A stretch of DNA of 11,074 nucleotides. It comes from Chloroflexota bacterium (GTDB lineage Bacteria > Chloroflexota > Anaerolineae > 4572-78 > J111). Below the pieces are notes generated by a model, which did no database searches, was not told the origin of the DNA, and saw only the letters and a list, made by a program, of their open reading frames with translations. How positions within the stretch are numbered: position 1 is the stretch's first letter; every line of letters begins with the position of its first letter. Positions 7,001 to 11,074 of the stretch are shown here, piece by piece. The translations under genes were made by a program, and so were the position numbers. The stretch covers positions 1 through 11,074 of the forward strand of contig RFJV01000359.1 in the NCBI GenBank assembly GCA_003694775.1, written 5' to 3'.

Positions 7001-7042
7001 ATCTCCAATCTCCAATCTCTAATCTCTAATCTCCAATTCCCA
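7001..7042. repeat. Tandem array of six 7-bp units, consensus ATCTCCA
   Basis: The units are ATCTCCA, ATCTCCA, ATCTCTA, ATCTCTA, ATCTCCA and ATTCCCA, in strict 7-bp register. On the minus (coding) strand the unit reads TGGAGAT. The core TCTCCAA is complementary to TTGGAGA of the adjacent 8-bp array, so the two arrays can pair. Positions 7001-7026 recur exactly, in inverted orientation, at 10517-10542. Confidence 0.9.
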
Positions 7043-7055
7043 CACCCCAACCTTC

Positions 7056-8090
7056 CTACTCAACCCCTGAAGCCTGCTTCAGGTAATTGATAATGGCGTT
7101 TATCTCCCCATCCGACAGCGTTTCGCCGAAGTTCTGCGGCATCACGCCGGACGGGCACGGTCCGGTTGGACAGGCCGGGGCGATGACCGCATTCGGGTTG
7201 AGAATCGATTCCCGGATGTAATCTTCGCCTTTTTCGGCGTAAACGTTGGTCAGTTCCGGGCCAATCTGGCCGCCCTCACCACTAACGGTATGACAGCTGG
7301 CGCAGGTGGTGGTAAAGAGCAGTTCGCCCTGGGCCGCGGCATTGGCCTGCTGGGCCGCGGTGGCCTGTGCCCACAGGTCGAAGCTGTCCCGGTCCAGCAC
7401 CACCACCTCGATGGGCATCTGGGCGTGTCCCAGACCGCAGTACTCCGCACACTGGCCGCGGTACGTTCCCAACCGTTCGGCTCTCAACCAGGTAGTGGTC
7501 AGGTAGCCGGGAACGGCATCCGTTTTTCCGTTCAACTGCGGCACCCAGAAGCTGTGGATAACGTCGGCCGAGGTCAGCTCGACCTTCACATCCGTGTCTA
7601 TCGGGATGCGCAGTTCATTGGTCAGCTTGATGTTGTACTCCGGGTACTGGACTTCCCACAGCCACTGTTTGCCGGTTACCCGGACTGTCATATCGGTGGG
7701 ACGTTCCGGGTTGATGTCCTGCAGGGTCTGGAACGTCAGGGCCAGGATGACCAGCAGAATGCCCACCGGGATGACCGTCCAGATGGTTTCCAGCACGGCA
7801 CTGCCGTGAAAGCTCTGGTCCGGCTCCGGTTCGTCTGCCGACCGGCGGCGGAAGCGCACCAGCGAGTAAATCAGCAGACCGGAGACGATGATGAACACCG
7901 CCGCGGCAATCCACAGGATGAGGTTGTGCAGATTGGCTATCGACCGGCCTGCCGGCGAGACCGGGTTAAGCGGTGATGGCGGCGCGGCCAGGGCAGTCAG
8001 CGGCAGAAGCAACAGCGACAGCCCGGCCAGCCCGGCGCCGGTCAGCAAGTTGCGCCGGCGCGGAAGTGCAGTAAGAATGTGATGCAGCAT
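7056..8090 (-). CDS. ctaC: Cytochrome c oxidase subunit II with CuA site and fused cytochrome c domain (caa3 type)
   Basis: This 344-residue protein receives electrons outside the membrane and passes them to heme a in subunit I. It has a signal peptide (RRRNLL, hydrophobic core, likely cut after TALA near residue 35). Two helices follow (about 57-78 and 99-121), then the CuA cupredoxin domain with KQWLWEVQYPE, H179 (DVIHSFWVPQ) and GQCAEYCGLGHAQM, giving C214, E216, C218, H222 and M225. All CuA ligands are present. The C-terminal class I cytochrome c has CASCH (263-267) and likely axial M317 (GVMPQNF). Two extra cysteines, C307 and C312, lie close before that Met. ATG 8090 is chosen over GTG 8147 because the signal peptide starts there; GGGGGG (8099-8104) is a weak ribosome site. 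It is the first gene of the minus-strand operon, followed by coxA after a 157-bp repeat-filled spacer. Confidence 0.96.
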   Translation of the reverse strand: MLHHILTALPRRRNLLTGAGLAGLSLLLLPLTALAAPPSPLNPVSPAGRSIANLHNLILWIAAAVFIIVSGLLIYSLVRFRRRSADEPEPDQSFHGSAVLETIWTVIPVGILLVILALTFQTLQDINPERPTDMTVRVTGKQWLWEVQYPEYNIKLTNELRIPIDTDVKVELTSADVIHSFWVPQLNGKTDAVPGYLTTTWLRAERLGTYRGQCAEYCGLGHAQMPIEVVVLDRDSFDLWAQATAAQQANAAAQGELLFTTTCASCHTVSGEGGQIGPELTNVYAEKGEDYIRESILNPNAVIAPACPTGPCPSGVMPQNFGETLSDGEINAIINYLKQASGVE

Positions 8091-8175
8091 ACAAGATACC
8101 CCCCAATGAGGAAAGTTTGAATCCGGAACTCCCCGCGGCAGGTACACCGCGAGGTAGCTGGACAGTAAAAAGCAT

Positions 8176-8204
8176 ATTATAATGAAAGAACGTTGGATGG
8201 AACA
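8176..8204 (-). promoter_or_regulatory. Candidate promoter of the coxB-coxA operon
   Basis: The minus strand has a perfect TATAAT -10 box (8181 to 8176), about 80 bases before the coxB ATG. The hexamer at a 17-base spacing (8204-8199, TGTTCC) is a poor -35, so use of this promoter would probably need an activator or a different sigma factor. ATTATAAT is self-complementary, so the strand is not decided by the box alone. Confidence 0.4.
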
Positions 8205-8239
8205 GCATCGGCGTTAGGCCATATCAGCATCGGACAGGC

Positions 8240-8253
8240 TTGATTTTATTCAA
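8240..8253. promoter_or_regulatory. Candidate FNR/CRP-family binding site
   Basis: TTGAT-TTTA-TTCAA matches the FNR/ANR consensus TTGAT-N4-ATCAA at 9 of 10 defined positions. It lies upstream of the candidate coxB promoter, centred about 77 bases before the expected transcription start. The match is visible in sequence; regulation of the oxidase by an oxygen- or NO-responsive Crp/Fnr regulator is inferred. Confidence 0.4.
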
Positions 8254-8385
8254 AGGTGAAACTCTGTCAAACAGCGGGGACCAAATTTCACAGCGTGGGA
8301 TATTGTAGCCGCCCGGCTGTGACCTGTCAACCGGTTTGGCTGAAACGATGATAACAGTTTCTTATAGATGACGCGGTTTGTATTC

Positions 8386-8413
8386 GGAAGGCAGAAAGCG
8401 GAGGGCGGAAGGA
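8386..8413. repeat. Degenerate 7-bp tandem repeat, consensus GGAAGGC
   Basis: Four consecutive heptamers are seen: GGAAGGC, AGAAAGC, GGAGGGC and GGAAGGA. They resemble, in period but not in sequence, the 7-bp array at 7001-7042. There is no sign that they encode protein. Confidence 0.55.
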
Positions 8414-8491
8414 TGAAAAGCGGGACGGTCATCTATGAATTTGTCACGGATAAATGAACGAATTTACGAACCAGACGATGTGGCAAACACC

Positions 8492-8531
8492 ATTCGTACA
8501 TTCGTAATTTCGCAGTTTCGTACATTTATGC
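8492..8531. repeat. 8-bp tandem repeat, consensus ATTCGTAC
   Basis: The units are ATTCGTAC, ATTCGTAA, TTTCGCAG, TTTCGTAC and a diverged ATTTATGC. An inverted partner lies at 8450-8470: ATAAATGAACGAAT (8450-8463) pairs with TTTCGTACATTTAT (8516-8529) at 12 of 14 positions. The 13-mer ACGAATTTACGAA (8458-8470) recurs inverted at 3500-3512 in the spacer before the 67-residue gene. Confidence 0.7.
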
Positions 8532-8594
8532 TGTATTCGCGGACGGCCCAAATGCAGAATCCGTCAAAATTCTGAAACGTATCCTCTTTTGAAG

Positions 8595-8623
8595 TTGTCC
8601 GCTAATCGGCAGAAGATTATAAT
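8595..8623 (+). promoter_or_regulatory. Sigma-70-type promoter of the lipoprotein / Fe-S / YtkA module
   Basis: TTGTCC (8595-8600) and TATAAT (8618-8623) are separated by exactly 17 bases. The -10 is perfect and the -35 matches 4 of 6 positions. The expected start of transcription near 8630 leaves a leader of about 40 bases before ATG 8669. Confidence 0.7.
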
Positions 8624-8654
8624 GTTCAGGAGTGCTTGAAGAAATCCCCGGTCC

Positions 8655-8660
8655 GGAGGA
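8655..8660 (+). promoter_or_regulatory. Ribosome binding site fixing the lipoprotein start
   Basis: GGAGGA (8655-8660) is eight bases before ATG 8669. This favours the ATG over the in-frame TTG at 8636, which would add a charged stretch before the signal peptide. Confidence 0.75.
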
Positions 8661-8668
8661 CCCAACCG

Positions 8669-9067
8669 ATGCGGCTATCGTTTCAGTATTTTCTGTGCTT
8701 TTTCTTGCTGTCTTTGACCCTCCTCACCGCCTGCGGACGGATTCAGCCCGCCCCGGCAGACACTACCGGTGTGCAGATTGAACTGGCGGTTGACCCTGCC
8801 TCGCCCGCAGTGGGGCCGGCCCGTCTGCTGGTCACGCTGACCGGCCCGGACGGACAGCCCATCGACGGGGCGACGGTTGAGGTGGAGGGCAATATGACCC
8901 ACGCCGGAATGACGCCGGTCTTTGCCCAGACCACCGCAAGCGAGCAGGGACGCTACACCGTCCCCTTTGAATGGACAATGGCCGGCGACTGGATTGTTAC
9001 CGTGCGTGTCACCCTGCCCGGCGGAGAGCAGGTCCGCCGGGAGTTTCCGGTCCGGGTGGGGGGCTGA
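8669..9067 (+). CDS. Small YtkA/FixH-like lipoprotein
   Basis: This 132-residue protein has a lipoprotein signal peptide: hydrophobic residues 7-20 and lipobox LLTAC with C22 as the predicted lipidated cysteine. The rest is one Ig-like beta domain of the YtkA/FixH type (about 34-131): VQIELAVDPASPAVGPARL, then DGQPIDGATVEVEG, and a closing strand pattern WIVTVRVTLPGG. Residues 75-81 (NMTHAGM) contain Met and His that could bind copper; this is an inference. It should sit outside the membrane, anchored by lipid. The start is ATG 8669 with GGAGGA upstream. Its stop codon overlaps the next start by one base (9067), so translation is coupled to the Fe-S protein gene. Family assignment is by pattern; exact function is unknown. 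Confidence 0.8.
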   Translation: MRLSFQYFLCFFLLSLTLLTACGRIQPAPADTTGVQIELAVDPASPAVGPARLLVTLTGPDGQPIDGATVEVEGNMTHAGMTPVFAQTTASEQGRYTVPFEWTMAGDWIVTVRVTLPGGEQVRREFPVRVGG

Positions 9068-10512
9068 TGGCCGCTCGACCTGCCTTTGCCCGCCACGACC
9101 TGCTGACCTGGCCGCTTGTTGGCCCGTTTCTGCGCTGGCGGTTTTCGCGGCGGTTTCTGCAAGCGGTTCTGCTGGCGGTCTCCGCCCTCATCCTGTTCGA
9201 CGGCTTCCTGGGTCCCCAGCAGTCCCCCAAGAACCTGGCTACGGTGACGGTCTGGATTCACTACCGCGGGCTGGTGGTGCTGGCGCTGTTGCTGGTCGGC
9301 AACCTGTTCTGTATGGCCTGCCCCTTTATGTTACCGCGGGAGGCGGCCCGCTGGCTGGGCCGCAGACTGGGCCTTCAGCGGAATGTTCCCCGTCCACTGC
9401 GCAGTAAGTGGCCGGCAGTCATCCTGCTGGCCCTGTTCTTCTACCTGTTCGAGCTGTACGACCTGTGGGCCAGTCCCTGGCTGACCGCCTGGGTGATTGC
9501 GACTTATTTTCTGACCGCGCTGGTCATCGACCTGTTTTTCCGCGGCGCGGCCTTCTGCAAGTACGTCTGCCCGCTGGGACAGTTCAACTTTATGGCCGCG
9601 CTGGCCTCGCCGGGCGAAATCCGGGTGCGGGAGGCGGCGGTCTGCACGACCTGCCGCACCAAAGACTGCATCGCCGGCAACCGGCAGACCGGCCAGCGAG
9701 GGTGCGAACTGTGGCTGTTTCAGCCGGGCAAAGTGGGCAATATGGACTGCACCTTCTGCCTGGACTGCGTCTATGCCTGCCCGCACGACAACATCGGCTT
9801 GCTGGCCCGCCTGCCCACGCAGGAGCTGTGGTCCGACCCGCGGCGCGCCGGCATCGGGCGGCTGGGCCGGCGGCTGGATGTGACGGCCCTGCTGGTGGTG
9901 CTGATTTTTGGGGCCTATCTCAACGCCTTCGGGATGATTAAGCCGGTTTACGCCCTGGAGCAGTGGCTGGCGGCCCGCCTCCACACCACAGCGGAAGCGC
10001 CGGTTCTGCTGTTGATTTTCGGGGTGGGGCTGGGGGTAGTACCGCCCTTGCTGTTAGCCACTGCCGGCTGGCTCAGCCGGCTGGCATCCGGACGGCGGGA
10101 ATCGGTCCGGGAGACGGCCCAATACTTCATCCTGTCGCTGGTGCCGCTGGGCTTTGGGATGTGGCTGGCCCACTACGCCTTCCACTTTCTCACCGGCGCG
10201 CTGACCCTCATCCCGGTGACCCAATCCTTCCTGAACGACATCGGCCTGCCGGCGGGCGAACCGCTGTGGCAGTTGGGGCCAATCGTCCCCGCGGACTGGC
10301 TGTTTCCTTTGCAGGCTTTCTTCCTTTACCTGGGCACATTCGGCTCGCTGGTGGCGGCGTTTCAACTGGCGGTCAGCCGCTACCGGACGCGACAGGTCGC
10401 CCTGCGAGCTTTTCTGCCGTGGGCGGCATTGACCCTGGTGATGCTGGTCGCGGCCCTGTGGATTATGTTCCAGCCGATGGAGATGCGGGGGACGATTTTC
10501 CTGGGATTGTAA
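9067..10512 (+). CDS. NosR/CcoG-like polytopic membrane protein with two [4Fe-4S] sites
   Basis: This 481-residue protein probably moves electrons across or along the membrane. The N-terminal half has four helices (about 31-48, 66-85, 116-135, 140-158) with two paired-cysteine CP motifs, FCMACP (C82, C85) and FCKYVCP (C164, C168), as in the NosR/NapH/CcoG group. A ferredoxin-like segment follows. C228, C231, C234 and C238-Pro form a standard cluster motif, and C193, C196, C201 and C213 form a less regular one. The C-terminal part (271-468) adds about five helices, including LAHYAFHFLTG with H369 and H373, which I do not recognise as a named domain. The start is ATG 9067, sharing one base with the preceding stop; longer in-frame starts would overlap the lipoprotein gene out of frame. 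CcoG is a cupric reductase in cbb3 oxidase assembly, so a copper role for this protein is possible but inferred. Confidence 0.87.
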   Translation: MAARPAFARHDLLTWPLVGPFLRWRFSRRFLQAVLLAVSALILFDGFLGPQQSPKNLATVTVWIHYRGLVVLALLLVGNLFCMACPFMLPREAARWLGRRLGLQRNVPRPLRSKWPAVILLALFFYLFELYDLWASPWLTAWVIATYFLTALVIDLFFRGAAFCKYVCPLGQFNFMAALASPGEIRVREAAVCTTCRTKDCIAGNRQTGQRGCELWLFQPGKVGNMDCTFCLDCVYACPHDNIGLLARLPTQELWSDPRRAGIGRLGRRLDVTALLVVLIFGAYLNAFGMIKPVYALEQWLAARLHTTAEAPVLLLIFGVGLGVVPPLLLATAGWLSRLASGRRESVRETAQYFILSLVPLGFGMWLAHYAFHFLTGALTLIPVTQSFLNDIGLPAGEPLWQLGPIVPADWLFPLQAFFLYLGTFGSLVAAFQLAVSRYRTRQVALRAFLPWAALTLVMLVAALWIMFQPMEMRGTIFLGL

Positions 10513-10516
10513 AGGG

Positions 10517-10542
10517 GAGATTAGAGATTGGAGATTGGAGAT
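10517..10542. repeat. 7-bp repeat tract, exact inverted copy of 7001-7026, carrying a ribosome site and start codon
   Basis: Heptamers AGATTAG, AGATTGG and AGATTGG run into the ATG at 10541. All 26 bases equal the reverse complement of 7001-7026. GGAG at 10530-10533 lies seven bases before the ATG and serves as a Shine-Dalgarno; another GGGGAG is at 10514-10519. Confidence 0.9.
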
Positions 10543-11062
10543 GAAATTCAGCCGCTTACTGCTGGTCGCCATTATTTTTATTTTCTTGACCTGCGTTCTG
10601 CCGGTCTATGCCGTTGGCCCCGGAACCGGGGGCAGTAAAGTGCGGGTGAACGATGAAAAAATTGGCCCGTACATCCTGCTGGTAGCGACCTCACCCCTGC
10701 CGGTGCGGGTGGGGCAGATGAGCGTGTGGGTGCGCGTCACCGACGCGGCCACCGGACAGCTTCGGCGGGACGCGGTGGTCACGGTGCAAATGACCCCGCG
10801 TGGGGGCGGGCAGACGCTTACCGGGCAGGCGACGCATAAAAACGCCGGCAATGATTATGACTACGTGGCCCATTTCGACGTGGCCCAGGCCGGTCAGTGG
10901 GATATTACGGTTACCGTAGAGGACGCGCCGGGCACGGTGGAAACCCGTTTTGTGGAAACCGTCAGCCGCGGGTCCAATATGACCACTCTGCTGGCCCTGG
11001 CTGTACCGTTTGTGGTGCTGATTATCGTGGTGGGCATGTACCTGTGGCGGAAAACAAATTGA
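10541..11062 (+). CDS. Membrane-anchored YtkA/FixH-like extracytoplasmic protein
   Basis: This 173-residue protein has a signal peptide (MKFSRLLLVAIIFIF to VYA, cut near residue 24), one beta-rich YtkA/FixH-like domain (about 40-140) and a C-terminal helix (149-169) ending in the basic anchor WRKTN. Most of it therefore faces outside. The domain shows YILLVATSPLPVRVGQMSVW, then VTDAATGQLRRDAVVTV, and AGQWDITVTVED near its end. I see no clear metal site. The start is ATG 10541 rather than TTG 10535, because GGAG (10530-10533) lies seven bases before the ATG. It follows the Fe-S protein gene by 28 bases on the same strand and is probably in the same operon. It may act as a partner or chaperone for the Fe-S protein or the oxidase, which is an inference from context. 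Confidence 0.82.
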   Translation: MKFSRLLLVAIIFIFLTCVLPVYAVGPGTGGSKVRVNDEKIGPYILLVATSPLPVRVGQMSVWVRVTDAATGQLRRDAVVTVQMTPRGGGQTLTGQATHKNAGNDYDYVAHFDVAQAGQWDITVTVEDAPGTVETRFVETVSRGSNMTTLLALAVPFVVLIIVVGMYLWRKTN

Positions 11063-11074
11063 CCGCCCGGATTA

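Larger units (their letters stand above)
8091..8668. other. 578-bp divergent intergenic region with promoters and degenerate short repeats
   Basis: No gene is supported here. The region separates coxB (minus) from the lipoprotein gene (plus). It holds a TATAAT on the minus strand (8176-8181), an FNR-like inverted repeat (8240-8253), a 7-bp repeat tract (8386-8413), an 8-bp repeat tract (8492-8523), and a good plus-strand promoter (8595-8623). Stretches 8254-8385 and 8532-8594 show nothing I can name beyond small palindromes such as AACCGGTT (8329-8336). Confidence 0.7.

Noticed and set aside
6923..7042. CRISPR array
   Set aside because: Units are 7-8 bp and contiguous, with no spacers and no cas genes.
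8091..8147. Upstream GTG start for coxB
   Set aside because: It would put 19 polar residues before a clear signal peptide; ATG 8090 fits the family better.
8250..8432. 60-residue open frame on the minus strand in the divergent spacer
   Set aside because: It runs through repeat sequence, lacks a ribosome site and would sit over the regulatory region.
8971..9066. Longer start for the Fe-S protein at 8971
   Set aside because: It would overlap nearly 100 bases of the lipoprotein gene out of frame, while ATG 9067 gives the typical one-base stop/start overlap.
1..11074. tRNA, rRNA, transposase or integrase genes
   Set aside because: None were seen on either strand.

Overview
The window is about 11 kb of GC-rich bacterial DNA. 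It holds most of an aa3/caa3-type cytochrome c oxidase (heme-copper oxidase, A family) locus with its heme-modification gene, a cytosolic hybrid sensor kinase, and a divergent three-gene module for a membrane iron-sulfur protein flanked by two YtkA/FixH-like extracytoplasmic proteins. The gene set suggests an aerobic Chloroflexota (Anaerolineae-like) bacterium: a CtaA-CtaB fusion, an FHA-GAF-PAS hybrid kinase, subunit II with a fused cytochrome c, and spacers full of 7- and 8-bp tandem repeats. This assignment is an inference and no rRNA marker is present.

Layout. Positions 1-511 (+) carry the 3' end of subunit III (ctaE/coxC) and the small subunit IV (ctaF). A strong hairpin terminator follows at 631-668. 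Positions 840-3251 (+) encode an FHA-GAF-PAS-HisKA-HATPase-REC kinase. It converges on a minus-strand operon read from 8090 down to 3280: coxB (subunit II with CuA and a CASCH cytochrome c domain), coxA (subunit I, A2-type YSHPAVY motif, N-terminal extension with two extra helices), a fusion of a half-size heme A synthase to heme O synthase, a 42-residue single-helix protein, and a 67-residue two-helix oxidase-associated protein. From about 8595 on the plus strand a good promoter (TTGTCC-17-TATAAT) precedes a small lipoprotein, a NosR/CcoG-like polytopic iron-sulfur protein, and a membrane-anchored YtkA/FixH-like protein that ends 12 bases before the window does.

How they work together. CtaB and CtaA convert heme b to hemes o and a, which enter subunit I. 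Subunit II receives electrons through its fused cytochrome c and CuA. Subunits III, IV and the small membrane proteins complete or help assemble the complex. The divergent Fe-S/YtkA module may supply copper or reducing power for assembly; this is an inference from family relatives (CcoG/FixG, FixH, YtkA) and position. The 578-bp divergent spacer (8091-8668) holds candidate promoters both ways, an FNR/CRP-like inverted repeat (8240-8253) and degenerate short tandem repeats.

The most notable points are the undescribed-looking lipoprotein / Fe-S / YtkA module, the half CtaA-CtaB fusion, the unlisted 42-residue gene, and families of phased 7- and 8-bp repeats. One repeat tract occurs as an exact 26-bp inverted copy that supplies the ribosome binding site and start codon of a gene.
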